A stretch of DNA of 40,831 nucleotides from positions 1 through 40,831 of the forward strand of contig CAMBPB010000019.1 of NCBI GenBank assembly GCA_945869465.1, given 5' to 3'. Below, piece by piece: positions 1-8,514 of this stretch. Both the position numbers and the translations under genes were made by a program. The first letter of the stretch is position 1. Each line of letters begins with the position of its first letter. The DNA is from Prosthecobacter debontii. Its GTDB lineage: Bacteria > Verrucomicrobiota > Verrucomicrobiia > Verrucomicrobiales > Akkermansiaceae. The notes below the pieces were generated by a model, which searched no databases, was not told where the DNA came from, and saw only the letters and a program-made list of their open reading frames with translations.

Positions 1-52
1 GTAGGACGAGGTGGTCGACAACGAGGGCGGATTTGGTCATCAGTGTTTCCAT
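1..52 (-). CDS. possible 5' end of a minus-strand gene, cut by the window edge
   Basis: Reading leftwards from an ATG at 52, the frame stays open to the window edge and encodes 17 residues beginning METLMTKSAL and then hydrophobic VVDHLVL. A second in-frame ATG lies at 40. This would be divergent from cstA, leaving a 164-nt shared upstream region (53-216) in which I see no clear Shine-Dalgarno or sigma-70 boxes. The product cannot be named from so few residues and the call may be wrong. Confidence 0.25.
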   Translation of the reverse strand, partial: METLMTKSALVVDHLVL

Positions 53-216
53 GGCAGGCTGAAACTGCCAAAACGGAGGCCAATGTCTAGTATTTTCTTA
101 AATCGCCAATGAACATCGACCATGGCTGATTTCCGGGCAACCGCCCTGAAGTAAAACCGTCATCATCTTATTCCTTCCTTGGCAGGACGAATCCGGCCCC
201 CTATTGCTCCCGCACG

Positions 217-2268
217 ATGTCCGGATTGATCCGATTTATCATGTGGACCGCGGTGGCCGCACTCGGTGCGTTCGCGGTGGCCATCGCCGCGTTCCAGCGC
301 GGCGAACCGGTTAACGCGCTGTGGCTGGTGGTCGCGGGAGTCTGCACCTTCGCGGTGGCCTATCGGTTTTACAGCGCGTGGCTGATGGCCAAGGTGCTCA
401 CCATCGACGCGACGCGCGCCCCGGCGGCGGTGACGCGGGCGGATGGCAAGGATTTCGTGCCCACGCCGCGGTGGGTGGTTTTCGGCCACCATTTCGCCGC
501 CATCGCCGGTCCCGGGCCGCTGGTCGGGCCGGTGCTCGCCGCGCAGTTTGGCTACCTGCCGGGCACCCTGTGGATTCTGATAGGCGCCACACTCGGCGGC
601 GGCGTGCATGACGCGGTGGTGCTCTTCGCCAGCATGCGGCGCGATGGCAAGTCGCTGGGCCAGATGCTCAAGGAGGAGATCAACCCCTTCGTCGGCGTCA
701 TCGCCATGATCTCGCTGTTAGCGATCATGACGATCCTGCTGGCGGTGCTCGGGCTGGTGGTGGTCAAGGCCCTGGCGGAAAGCCCGTGGGGTTTATTCAC
801 CATCGCCGCCACGATTCCACTGGCCATGGCCATGGGACTGCTGCTCAAAACCGGCGCGATGCGGGTGACGGGCGCTTCCGTCCTTGGCGTGGCGGGTCTG
901 CTGCTCGCGGTGGTGGCCGGCAAGTATCTGCCGGAGAGTTGGAACCAGGCGCTGCGGCTGGATGCGCCGACCCTCGCCTGGGCGATCATGATTTACGGAT
1001 TCGCGGCCTCGGTGCTGCCGGTGTGGTTATTGTTAGCTCCGCGCGATTACCTCAGCACCTTCATGAAACTCGGCACGGTGGCGGTGCTCGGGGTTTTCAT
1101 CGTCATCGCCATGCCGCCGCTGCGGATGCCGGCGGTGACCCAGTTCATCGATGGCAGCGGCTTCGTGATACCGGGGCCGGTGTTCCCGTTTGTTTGCATC
1201 ACCATCGCCTGCGGGGCGATCAGCGGCTTCCACGCCCTGATCGCCTCGGGCACCACTCCCAAGCTGCTGGCCCGGGAAAAGGATATCCGGCTGGTCGGCT
1301 ACGGCGCGATGATCACCGAGATGTTGGTCGCCCTGATGGCCATCATCGCCGCCAGCGCCCTGCCGCCGGGCCAATATCTCGCCATCAATTCCCCGATCAA
1401 TCCGGGCGATCCGGTGGCCGTCGCGGCCCAGATCCAAAAAATCAACGCCTACGGGCCGACCTATCAGGTGACCCTAGCGGAAATGCAAACGCTGGCGGAC
1501 AACCTCCAGGAACCGACCATCATCGGCCGCACCGGCGGCGCGCCGACCTTCGCCGTCGGCATGGCCTCGATGTTTGCCAAGGTGATTCCCGGCAAGACGG
1601 CGCTCTCGCTGTGGTATCACTTCGCCATCATGTTCGAGGCCTTGTTCATCCTGACCACGCTGGATGCGGGCACGCGGGTGGGGCGCTTCATTCTTCAGGA
1701 CCTGCTGGGCCACCTCTGGAAACCGCTGGGGGAGACGAACAACTGGCTGGGCAACATCACCGCCACCGGACTGCTGGTCGCCGCGTGGGGGTTTTTCCTC
1801 TATCAGGGAGCGATCGATCCCGAAGGCATCGCCAAGAGCCTGTGGCCGATTTTCGGCATCTCAAACCAGTTGCTCGCGGTGATCGCCTTCTGCCTGGGCA
1901 CTACCCTTCTGATCAAGTCCGGCAAGGCGCGATACTGCTGGGTGACACTGGTGCCGCTGGTGTTCCTCACGACGGTGACATTCGCGGCGGGGTGGATGAA
2001 GATTTTCTCGCCCAAGGCCGCCGGGTTTCTGCCCGCGATTGGCAGGCTGGAGGCCCAGTTGGCGGCCGGAGTGCCGGCGGCAAATCTGAAAGCGGTAGAA
2101 ACCGCCTTGTTCAACGCCCGTCTCGATATCGCCGTGGTGACAGTATTCCTATGCTTTGTGGCGGTGATCACTCTGGGTTGCATGTGGGAATGGTGGCGGA
2201 TCCTCAGTGGTGCCAAGCCGGCGGTGATCCACGAGTCCCGTTACGTGGCGCTTGCTGAGGAATCGTGA
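217..2268 (+). CDS. cstA: carbon starvation protein A (CstA-family transporter)
   Basis: Inner-membrane transporter of the CstA family (Pfam CstA plus the C-terminal CstA_5TM region), known for uptake of peptides and, in enterobacteria, pyruvate. The 683 residues match the usual ~690-700 and align end to end by eye with E. coli CstA. Conserved stretches are FGHHFAAIAGPGPLVGPVLA near residue 90, PVWLLLAPRDYLSTF near 270, ACGAISGFHALIASGTTPK near 335 and WYHFAIMFEALFILTTLDAG near 470. The protein is almost wholly hydrophobic, with around 16 or more likely membrane segments. The ATG at 217 gives a normal N-terminus (helix, then RGEPVNALW); an in-frame ATG at 241 would clip it. No small YbdD-type partner gene follows. 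The stop lies 24 nt before a terminator that serves the opposing gene. Confidence 0.97.
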   Translation: MSGLIRFIMWTAVAALGAFAVAIAAFQRGEPVNALWLVVAGVCTFAVAYRFYSAWLMAKVLTIDATRAPAAVTRADGKDFVPTPRWVVFGHHFAAIAGPGPLVGPVLAAQFGYLPGTLWILIGATLGGGVHDAVVLFASMRRDGKSLGQMLKEEINPFVGVIAMISLLAIMTILLAVLGLVVVKALAESPWGLFTIAATIPLAMAMGLLLKTGAMRVTGASVLGVAGLLLAVVAGKYLPESWNQALRLDAPTLAWAIMIYGFAASVLPVWLLLAPRDYLSTFMKLGTVAVLGVFIVIAMPPLRMPAVTQFIDGSGFVIPGPVFPFVCITIACGAISGFHALIASGTTPKLLAREKDIRLVGYGAMITEMLVALMAIIAASALPPGQYLAINSPINPGDPVAVAAQIQKINAYGPTYQVTLAEMQTLADNLQEPTIIGRTGGAPTFAVGMASMFAKVIPGKTALSLWYHFAIMFEALFILTTLDAGTRVGRFILQDLLGHLWKPLGETNNWLGNITATGLLVAAWGFFLYQGAIDPEGIAKSLWPIFGISNQLLAVIAFCLGTTLLIKSGKARYCWVTLVPLVFLTTVTFAAGWMKIFSPKAAGFLPAIGRLEAQLAAGVPAANLKAVETALFNARLDIAVVTVFLCFVAVITLGCMWEWWRILSGAKPAVIHESRYVALAEES

Positions 2269-2291
2269 AAATCCCGGCCCTGCTCCGCAAC

Positions 2292-2328
2292 AAAAACGCC
2301 CGGCCCCTCATTGCGAGGGACCGGGCGG
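2292..2328 (-). terminator. rho-independent terminator of the small lipoprotein gene
   Basis: A 7-bp GC stem (2297-2303 with 2321-2327) is extended by CCCTC/GAGGG (2305-2309 with 2315-2319) around a 5-nt loop. On the minus strand the stem is followed at once by five U residues (2296-2292). It sits 15 nt beyond the stop of the 36-residue lipoprotein gene. On the plus strand there is no U tract, so it is at best a weak end for cstA. Confidence 0.82.
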
Positions 2329-2341
2329 GTGAGCTTGGAAT

Positions 2342-2452
2342 TTACTTGCTCTGCATGGGGGCCGGAGCTGGAGCCGGTGCGGCGCTTGGGCAGCAGGAAG
2401 CTGCGAGAAACGATGCGGCGGCGGCAACAATGACGAGCTTGGCAATTTTCAT
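2342..2452 (-). CDS. 36-residue lipoprotein (short Cys-Pro-Ala type)
   Basis: The ATG at 2452 opens a 36-codon frame: a basic start (MKIAK), a hydrophobic core (LVIVAAAASF), a lipobox LAASC with lipidated Cys20, then an alternating Pro-Ala tail ending MQSK. Family knowledge: very short lipoproteins of this kind (entericidin-like in layout, but not in sequence) are common in verrucomicrobial and proteobacterial envelopes; their function is mostly unknown. Support for a real gene is the complete signal-lipobox layout and the strong terminator just after the stop. Longer frames that cover the same bases on the plus strand (2265-2483) have low-complexity translations and are taken as shadows. No close Shine-Dalgarno is visible. 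Two direct copies of GATCAAACG (2492-2500 and 2502-2510) lie 40-58 nt upstream and could mark its promoter region. Confidence 0.72.
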   Translation of the reverse strand: MKIAKLVIVAAAASFLAASCCPSAAPAPAPAPMQSK

Positions 2453-2729
2453 ATGGGTGGGTTGGATTGTGTGGTTGGTGTGAAATAGCCCGATCAAACG
2501 AGATCAAACGTACTGACAGACTAGCAGGCGCTGCGTCGCTGGCAAGCATCGATTGACAGCCCGCTTCGGCCTGTCAGCGGCACCCACGGAGGGGCGGAAC
2601 GTGTCCGCCCGCGGCTTCCCCAGGTTTCCGTCCTCGTCCTCGGGGATTGCCGTCCACGCACGCTGAAAAAAAGCGAAATTGCGGCTTTTGCTTGCGTGAT
2701 AAGGGTGTGTCGTGATGTATGAGGGCACG

Positions 2730-4001
2730 ATGAAAACGCATGCTTTCGGATGGAGTTTGATGGTCCTGGGTGTTCTGGCGGGTCCGCTGACGGCGGAGAA
2801 CTGGCCGGCTTGGCGGGGGGCCGGCGGCAACGGCGCGGTCACTGGAAAACAACCGCCATTGGACCTGGCGGGGAAATTGTTATGGAAGACCGAACTCCCG
2901 GGCCGCGGTTGTTCGACCCCCATCGTCTGGGAAAACCGCGTGTATGTCACCAGCCCGATTGGCGATCAAGACGGGCTGCTGGCGTTCGATGCCGCAGGCA
3001 AGGAGTTGTGGCGGCGGACGTTCGGATCCTTGACTCCGGGGCGGGGCCAGCGGGTCGGAAGCGCGGCGAACTCCTCTCCGGTCACCGACGGTGAGGTGGT
3101 TGTCGTCTATTTCAAATCGGGAACCGTCGCCTGCCTCGACCTCGAAGGCAAAGTCCGGTGGCAGATCAATCTCCAACAAAAATATGGCAAGGACACGCTC
3201 TGGTGGGATCAAGGAACCTCGCCGGTTTTCGCCGCCGGCCGGGTGGTGATCGCGGTGATGCAGACCGGCGGTGAGTCTTACCTGGTTTCGCTCGACCGGA
3301 AGACCGGCAACGAGGTTTGGAAAACTCCGCGAAAATACCAGACCGGCGAAGAGTCTGGGGACGCCTACACCACGCCGCATGTGGTCAAGGTCAATGGCGC
3401 GGAGCTCATCGTCACCTGGGGCGCGGATCATTTGACGGCGCATGACGCGGCCACCGGCAAACTGGTGTGGGAGTGCGGCGGCTTCAATCCCAAGCGCACC
3501 GCCACGCAGCGGGTGATCGCCTCGGCCGTGGTCGGCGACGGGCTGGCGGTGGTGCCTTTCAAGCGCGGGGACTCGCTGGCGGCGATCCGCCTGGATGGCC
3601 GCGGCGATGTGTCGGAAAGCCACTGGGCGTGGCGGGACGACGACTGCGGTGCGGACGCGGTGAGCCCGGTGCTGCACGAGGGCAAGGTATACGTACTCAA
3701 GGATGGCGGTCCGCAGCGCGGCCGACTGACCTGTCTGGACGCCAAGACGGGCAAGCGCCTGTGGGACTCAACCTTGCCGAAGGCGGCCCAGGTTTACTAC
3801 TCGTCGCCGGTTGTCGCGGGCGACCGCTTTTTCTGTGTGCGTGAAGACGGGATACTGGTCAGCGGACAGATCGGGGACGCGGGCCTGACGGACGTCAAAT
3901 CGCATCCGCTGGAGGAGGGCGTGATCGCCTCTCCAGTCGGTGTGGACGGCCGCCTGATCCTGCGGAGCGACAAGCACCTGTTCTGTTTCGGCGAGAAATG
4001 A
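2730..4001 (+). CDS. exported PQQ-like beta-propeller protein
   Basis: Signal peptide (MKTHAFGWSLMVLGVLAGPL, cut after TA) followed by about 400 residues of PQQ-like WD/beta-propeller blades. The blades show as repeated 'GK-x-x-W' strands: GKELWRRTFG, GKVRWQINL, GNEVWKTP, GKLVWECGG, GKRLWDSTL. The fold is that of BamB and of PQQ dehydrogenases, but no quinoprotein catalytic residues can be assigned and BamB-type outer-membrane assembly is only one possibility; such single-propeller exported proteins are abundant and uncharacterised in Planctomycetes and Verrucomicrobia. I chose the ATG at 2730 because GAGGG lies 4 nt upstream and it gives a clean signal peptide; in-frame GTG 2712 and ATG 2715 would add a charged extension. 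It stands alone, 168 nt before nuoA. Confidence 0.9.
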   Translation: MKTHAFGWSLMVLGVLAGPLTAENWPAWRGAGGNGAVTGKQPPLDLAGKLLWKTELPGRGCSTPIVWENRVYVTSPIGDQDGLLAFDAAGKELWRRTFGSLTPGRGQRVGSAANSSPVTDGEVVVVYFKSGTVACLDLEGKVRWQINLQQKYGKDTLWWDQGTSPVFAAGRVVIAVMQTGGESYLVSLDRKTGNEVWKTPRKYQTGEESGDAYTTPHVVKVNGAELIVTWGADHLTAHDAATGKLVWECGGFNPKRTATQRVIASAVVGDGLAVVPFKRGDSLAAIRLDGRGDVSESHWAWRDDDCGADAVSPVLHEGKVYVLKDGGPQRGRLTCLDAKTGKRLWDSTLPKAAQVYYSSPVVAGDRFFCVREDGILVSGQIGDAGLTDVKSHPLEEGVIASPVGVDGRLILRSDKHLFCFGEK

Positions 4002-4169
4002 GCCACACGGAACGTTAGGTTTTTGATAGTTTCCGGTGCGGAAGATGGGATTCAAAGGTTTCATTGTCCCGGCTCCGTGCAAAAATCCGCCGCATGCCCC
4101 GCCACCGGTGCGCGGAAATGGCTTTAGACCCGCCATATTCTGCACTTTGTGGACTAGCCCGCTCCGTTC

Positions 4170-4574
4170 ATAAATCACCCCTATCTTCCGGTTCTCATCT
4201 TCTTCGGCGTGGCGCTGGCGGTGCCCGTCGGCTCGCTGATCCTCGCCCGCCTGTGGATGACCTTTTTCACCCCGATCAAACGCGGCAAGGAAAAGAACGC
4301 GCTCTATGAATGCGGCGTGAACCCGCTCGCCGATCGGCAAACGCGCTTTCATTCCCAATACTATCTGTTTGGCCTGCTGTTCCTGCTGTTCGATGTGGAA
4401 ACGGTCTTTCTGCTCCCATTCGCCGTGGCATTCCTCAAGCTGTCGGTCGGGGCGTTTCTGGTGGCCATGCTCTTCCTGCTGCTGCTCGGCGAAGGCCTCG
4501 TCTGGGCCTGGAGCAAGGGCTTGTTGAACTGGCGCGGAACCGCCAAACCCAACCTCACCTTTTACGCCGAGTGA
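4170..4574 (+). CDS. nuoA: NADH-quinone oxidoreductase subunit A, with no standard start codon
   Basis: Small membrane subunit of respiratory complex I. The hallmarks are present: YECGVNP, RFHSQYYLFGLLFLLFDVE and the following acidic-turn helix, giving three membrane helices in all. Homology continues upstream of the first GTG (4209) as HPYLPVLIFFGVALA, which is the normal first helix of NuoA. The frame is closed by TAG at 4155-4157 and contains no ATG, GTG or TTG before 4209. The best-placed codon is ATA at 4170, giving M-N-H-P-Y-L-P; otherwise translation begins at GTG 4209 with a shortened helix 1. The rest of the nuo operon is not adjacent. The TGA stop at 4572-4574 is the first three bases of a heptamer tandem array. 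Confidence 0.88.
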   Translation: MNHPYLPVLIFFGVALAVPVGSLILARLWMTFFTPIKRGKEKNALYECGVNPLADRQTRFHSQYYLFGLLFLLFDVETVFLLPFAVAFLKLSVGAFLVAMLFLLLLGEGLVWAWSKGLLNWRGTAKPNLTFYAE

Positions 4575-4662
4575 GCAGAGAGCAGAGAGCAGAGAGCAGA
4601 GAGCGGTGAGCGGTGGGCGGTGGGCGGTGAGCGGTGAGCGGTGAGCGGTGGGCGGTGGGCGG
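4572..4662. repeat. tandem heptamer array, 13 units
   Basis: Thirteen consecutive 7-bp units run without a gap, consensus WGRGCRG. The first five are mostly AGAGCAG and the later eight are TGAGCGG or TGGGCGG. The array starts inside the nuoA stop codon and ends before a spacer that reaches the 3' end of the minus-strand pxp gene. Both neighbouring genes end here (convergent). A perfect CGTCCCG/CGGGACG hairpin with a 1-nt loop follows at 4733-4747. Confidence 0.95.
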
Positions 4663-4758
4663 GATCATTTTCCGACCGGATCAGGATCTCTGAAATTATG
4701 AATCCGCCATCCCGTGCCGGGCTGCAATGATCCGTCCCGTCGGGACGAAGAACGCTTC

Positions 4759-6372
4759 TCAATGCCGGAAATCCAGGCCGCCGCGCAGAAACCCGAAATC
4801 GCGTTGTTGTTCGTGCCAGGCCGCGCGCGCCTCGTCCAAACCAACCTCGCGAAACCGCAGGCGGGTTCCCGGCCACGCCCGCGCCAATTTGGGTAAATCC
4901 GCGGAAATCACCTGCCCGATCTGCGGGTAGCCGCCAATCGTCTGGCGCTCCGCCAGCAACACGATCGGCTGGCCATCCGGCGGCACCTGCACCGAACCCG
5001 CCACCACCGGCTGCGACACCAACTCGCGGGGTTCCTCCAAATCCAGCACCGGTCCGTCAAGCCGCACACCCGTCCGGTCGGAGATCGGGCTGATTTGATA
5101 GAGCGCCCCACGGAAGCGTTCCAATGCGCGCTTGTGAAACCATCCGGCCTGGATTCCTGGCAGAAATCTCAGCTCGAGCGGCCGACCCGCAACCTCCGCC
5201 AGCGGCCAGCCGACCCACCAGTTTCCCGGCCGGGGACCCTCGCGCGGCGGGCCGATGGGCAGGCAATCCCCCGCTTGCAAGGTCCGTCCCTGCCAGCCTC
5301 CGAATCCCGCCCGCACATCCGTGGCCCGACTCCCTAACACCCATGGCAGGTCGATGCCGCCGGCGATGGCAACGTAGCCGCGCAACGAGCTCATCGGTCC
5401 GCGCAAATCGATTTCCCCGCCGCCAGCCAGTTCCATCGGCCGGCCACAGCGGGCATCCACCCACCCGAGGAACGCCACCCGCGCGGGCGCGCAAAAACGC
5501 AGCACCGGGCCCCGCATGCAGCACTCCAGGACTGCGGCGTCGTCGGGATTTCCAACCAGGCGATTTGCCACCCGGGCCGCCACCGGATCCACGGCCCCGC
5601 CCGGTGAGACCCCGAGCGACTGATAGCCCGGCCGCCCCAAATCCTGCACGGTGGTGAACGCGCCGGGATCGGCAATCTCGATCCCGCTTTTCACAATGAC
5701 GGGCGGCAGGGCTGATCGGATGTCGGGTTGGACGCGTTGTGCCGGCACGAAGCGCACCCGATCCCCCGTCCGCAGCAACGCCGGCTCCGGGCGGGCGGGG
5801 TCGAATAAGTCCAGCGCGGTGCGCCCGAGCACCTGCCAGCCGCCCTGCGATTCGAATGGATAAACCCCGGCTTGATTCCCGCCGATCGCCACCGATCCCG
5901 CCGCCACTTTCCGGGGCGTGGCGCGCCGCGGGATTTGCAATTCCCCGGGCAGACCTAACAAATATGGGAAACCCGGCGAAAATCCGAGTGCCGCCACGGT
6001 GTAGTCAGCCTCGCTGTGGAGCTTGATGACATCCTCCGGGCTGCGGCCCAGCAGGGTTGCCACCGCTTCCAAGTCAGGCCCGTCGTCGCCGCCATAAACC
6101 ACCGGCACGGTCACCGTCCGGGCAGCCATCGGCCCCACCCTCTCAGCGCCCGGTGGCGGCAAAGTTTGCAACCATGCGAGCACCGGTTGCCCATCCGAGG
6201 GATCGAAGTGAACCGCCACCGAAGCGAACGACGAAACCACATCGCGCACCGCCGGTATCCGCTGCTCGTCGAGCAATTGTGACAACTTCAACACCAGCTC
6301 CAGGCGCGCCCGCGGGTCATTCCCTCCGGCCTCGAAAAGCCAGGCCGAATCTCCGAGCGCGCGCAATCCCAT
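4759..6372 (-). CDS. fused 5-oxoprolinase subunits PxpB-PxpC (KipI-KipA / biotin-dependent carboxyltransferase-like)
   Basis: The 537-residue protein joins two families normally encoded separately. Residues ~1-220 are PxpB/KipI-like ([14 protein letters not shown] start, [42 protein letters not shown]). Residues ~225-537 are PxpC/KipA-like ([54 protein letters not shown]). With PxpA, these subunits hydrolyse 5-oxoproline to glutamate using ATP; in Bacillus, KipI and KipA act on the sporulation kinase KinA. No pxpA (LamB/YcsF) is next to it, so the oxoprolinase role is inferred from family. The start ATG lacks a visible Shine-Dalgarno. It may share a transcript with the TIM-barrel gene upstream (106-nt spacer). 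Confidence 0.93.
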   Translation of the reverse strand: MGLRALGDSAWLFEAGGNDPRARLELVLKLSQLLDEQRIPAVRDVVSSFASVAVHFDPSDGQPVLAWLQTLPPPGAERVGPMAARTVTVPVVYGGDDGPDLEAVATLLGRSPEDVIKLHSEADYTVAALGFSPGFPYLLGLPGELQIPRRATPRKVAAGSVAIGGNQAGVYPFESQGGWQVLGRTALDLFDPARPEPALLRTGDRVRFVPAQRVQPDIRSALPPVIVKSGIEIADPGAFTTVQDLGRPGYQSLGVSPGGAVDPVAARVANRLVGNPDDAAVLECCMRGPVLRFCAPARVAFLGWVDARCGRPMELAGGGEIDLRGPMSSLRGYVAIAGGIDLPWVLGSRATDVRAGFGGWQGRTLQAGDCLPIGPPREGPRPGNWWVGWPLAEVAGRPLELRFLPGIQAGWFHKRALERFRGALYQISPISDRTGVRLDGPVLDLEEPRELVSQPVVAGSVQVPPDGQPIVLLAERQTIGGYPQIGQVISADLPKLARAWPGTRLRFREVGLDEARAAWHEQQRDFGFLRGGLDFRH

Positions 6373-6478
6373 GGGTTCACTTTGGCAGGCCGATGGATTT
6401 CAGCAAGCGCAGGGCTTGCCCAAGGAAGCTCAGACATCCGGGCGGCGAACCCTCAGCGTTAGTCGTTAGAGTGGATGG

Positions 6479-7375
6479 CTAGACGGCTGCGGCGGCTTGT
6501 TGGGCGATTTCCCTGAAGGCGGGACCAACCTGGCCGTCGTTGCCCTGCCCTTCGATGCTGACCGCTCCCTGATAGGCGGCCTCGCGCAGGACGCGGAAAA
6601 ACGGCCGGAAGTCGTCGCCCTTGACACCCGGGTAGGTGCGCTGCGCCTTCTCGGCGATCTCGACGTGGGCGACGACATCCATCGCCGCCTTGAGATCGGC
6701 CGGGGTGTCGCCCATGCGGGCCATGTGATAGAGATCCGCCAACAGGCGGACGTTGGGATGGCCGGCCTGGCGGATCAGCGCGGCGCCCTCGCCGATGCGG
6801 TTGATGTAATTGCACTCCGAGGCCTGGAGTTGTTCGACGGCGACGGTGATTCGGTGTTTTTCCGCGAGCGGCCCCATGCGTTTGAGCAGCGCGACGAACT
6901 GCGGATCGGCCTGTGCCTTGGTCCACCCGTCGCGCAGGGCGCGAGATCCCCCACTGCCGAAGACGATGAATTTCCCGCCCGCTTGTTGCAAGCGGCGGAA
7001 TGCGGTTTCAGACCACTCCAGAATCTGATCGTGATTGGCCTCCGCGCCGACACAGCGCAGGTGTTTGGGCCGGATGAAGCCATTGCAGGCGAGCACCGGC
7101 AACGGCGACGCGGCGAGTTTGGCGAGGTTTTTCGCAAACACCTCGTCCGGCTGGTCGGGTGCCAGGAAATCGCCGGTGCCTGCGGTTAGAAACTGCGCGC
7201 CTTGCGCCTTGAGGGCCGCCGCCCGGTCGAGCGGGGCCGCGATGCCCATGGCGGAGAAGAGTTTGCCCGCGGGTTCTGCGGCGGAGGCGCGTGCCACCAG
7301 CGGCGCGCCGCCGACGAGCAACACGCCGTTGCGGAGGAACGCCCGGCGGGTGGAGGAATGGCAGGATGTCGTCAT
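6479..7375 (-). CDS. Tat-exported sugar phosphate isomerase/epimerase-like TIM barrel
   Basis: A 298-residue xylose-isomerase-like TIM barrel (AP endonuclease 2 family fold). The N-terminus has a Tat-type signal: STRRAFLRNG, a hydrophobic stretch, then ARASA. Candidate metal ligands are at the usual barrel positions: Glu in AVEQLQ, Asp in LLADLYHM, His in VAHVEIAE and the final Glu in VSIEGQ. Such proteins interconvert hydroxy sugars or keto acids (hydroxypyruvate isomerase, tagatose epimerase), but the substrate cannot be read from sequence. The frame is open upstream to 7669; the ATG at 7375 was chosen because it places the twin-arginine motif about 10 residues from the start. It is minus-strand, upstream of the fused pxp gene. 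Confidence 0.87.
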   Translation of the reverse strand: MTTSCHSSTRRAFLRNGVLLVGGAPLVARASAAEPAGKLFSAMGIAAPLDRAAALKAQGAQFLTAGTGDFLAPDQPDEVFAKNLAKLAASPLPVLACNGFIRPKHLRCVGAEANHDQILEWSETAFRRLQQAGGKFIVFGSGGSRALRDGWTKAQADPQFVALLKRMGPLAEKHRITVAVEQLQASECNYINRIGEGAALIRQAGHPNVRLLADLYHMARMGDTPADLKAAMDVVAHVEIAEKAQRTYPGVKGDDFRPFFRVLREAAYQGAVSIEGQGNDGQVGPAFREIAQQAAAAV

Positions 7376-8054
7376 GGTCTGATAGTGCGAAGCATTAGGC
7401 GGCGGTTCACGAGCGTGGACCTGGAGTTGATTTCGAGATTCGGACGGCATGTTTTGCGTCAAACAGCCCGCTGTCGAGAAGTCAACCCATGGAAATTCCA
7501 GCGGGAAATGCAGCCGCCATTCCGCATTCGGAAATAGCAGCCGCGCCTTGGTTTTGCTCGAAAGGCCCGCACGAGCCCACCAAAAACATTGCACTGCCGG
7601 ATGTGGCCCGGATTCGCGGTTCGCATGCCATGAGCACGATGCCTCCATCCGATGCCCGTCTCCGGCCACTCGGAAATCCGATGAAATGGTTCACTGCATT
7701 CTTCGCCGCCCTGTTCTTCAGTTGGATTGTCACACTCAAACGCCCAGCCTGCCCGCCCTCACCGTCGGCCAGCCAATCCGTGTCATTGAAAATCTAGGCA
7801 CTGGCAATGACACCCGCGTGCTCTTCGTCCGGCGCTCAGCCTTCGCCGCCGCCGGGCTGACTTATTTCATGATCGTGGGGATTGGAGCTAGGTGCTTTTT
7901 CAAGGAAATCCGGGGGTGGGATCAGGATGTCTCACATTTGGGGCGATTTCACGGTTGCAATTGCAAATTCGATCGGGTAGCTCTGCCGCCCCGCGCGCTA
8001 GGGCACCCCGCCCCGCCCCGCAAACCACAGCCATTTTCCGCGAAGGAGGAGCCC
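7376..8054. other. gene-poor stretch between the TIM-barrel gene and rplS
   Basis: These 679 nt contain the divergent promoter region of the TIM-barrel gene and of rplS. A plus-strand frame stays open from 7449 into rplS, but its translation before 8055 has no recognisable domain. One possible small gene is 7681-7797 (38 codons, [17 protein letters not shown], a signal-like N-terminus). After residue ~20 it turns low-complexity, while the neighbouring frame reads [16 protein letters not shown], so it may be a frame-broken remnant. I could not identify a ribosomal leader. Confidence 0.4.
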
Positions 8055-8399
8055 ATGAACATCATCAATAAGATCGAGCAAGAGCAGTTGAAACAAGACG
8101 TCAATCCATTCAATGTGGGCGACACCGTGAAGGTCCATTGCCGCGTGGTGGAAGGTGGCAAGGAGCGGATCCAGATTTTCGAAGGCCTGGTCATCGCCCG
8201 CAGCGGTGCCGGGGTGAACGCGGCGTTCACCGTGCGCAAGATTTCCTACGGCGAAGGGGTGGAGCGTGTGTTCCCGGTCCACACGCCGCGGATTTCCAAG
8301 ATCGAAGTCACCAACCGTGGCAAAGTGCGCCGCGCCAAGCTGCACTACCTCCGCAGCCGCGTCGGCAAGCGCGCCTTGCTCGTCAAACCCGCAAACTGA
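8055..8399 (+). CDS. rplS: 50S ribosomal protein L19
   Basis: The 114 residues carry the L19 signatures: the N-terminal INKIEQEQL helix, the [20 protein letters not shown] barrel start, FEGLVIAR, and the C-terminal [18 protein letters not shown]19 sits at the 30S-50S interface. The start ATG is fixed by the strongest Shine-Dalgarno in the window (AAGGAGGA at 8043-8050, 4 nt before the ATG). An open frame runs upstream, but the protein clearly begins here. It is not accompanied by rpsP, rimM or trmD, and a terminator follows, so it is probably a single-gene transcription unit. Confidence 0.98.
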   Translation: MNIINKIEQEQLKQDVNPFNVGDTVKVHCRVVEGGKERIQIFEGLVIARSGAGVNAAFTVRKISYGEGVERVFPVHTPRISKIEVTNRGKVRRAKLHYLRSRVGKRALLVKPAN

Positions 8400-8424
8400 T
8401 TCGTCAGGCCGATATTTTCACCAG

Positions 8425-8459
8425 CGCCCCACCCGGCTTCCGGTTGGGGCGTTTTGTTT
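8425..8459 (+). terminator. rho-independent terminator of rplS
   Basis: Twelve-nt arms (8425-8436 and 8440-8451) pair with one mismatch around a CTT loop and are followed by TTTTGTTT. It begins 26 nt after the rplS stop. Confidence 0.92.
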
Positions 8460-8514
8460 GAGAGGGTAACGATTTTCGCTTTCCCACGGCAGATGCCCGC
8501 GCCAGCTTCCCGGC

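Noticed and set aside
786..2258. 490-codon frame inside cstA in another phase
   Set aside because: Basic, His/Arg/Gly-rich translation typical of an alternate frame of a high-GC gene; cstA itself is certain.
2265..2483. 72-codon plus-strand frame after cstA
   Set aside because: Low-complexity Gly/Ala translation; the opposite strand encodes a complete lipoprotein with its terminator.
2592..2610. terminator upstream of the PQQ-like gene
   Set aside because: Perfect 7-bp hairpin, but with no U tract on either strand; kept only as part of the dispersed hairpin observation.
4572..4662. CRISPR-like array
   Set aside because: Units are 7 bp and contiguous, with no spacers.
7449..8054. N-terminal extension of rplS
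   Set aside because: The frame is open, but L19 begins at 8055 with a strong Shine-Dalgarno; the upstream part has no homology.
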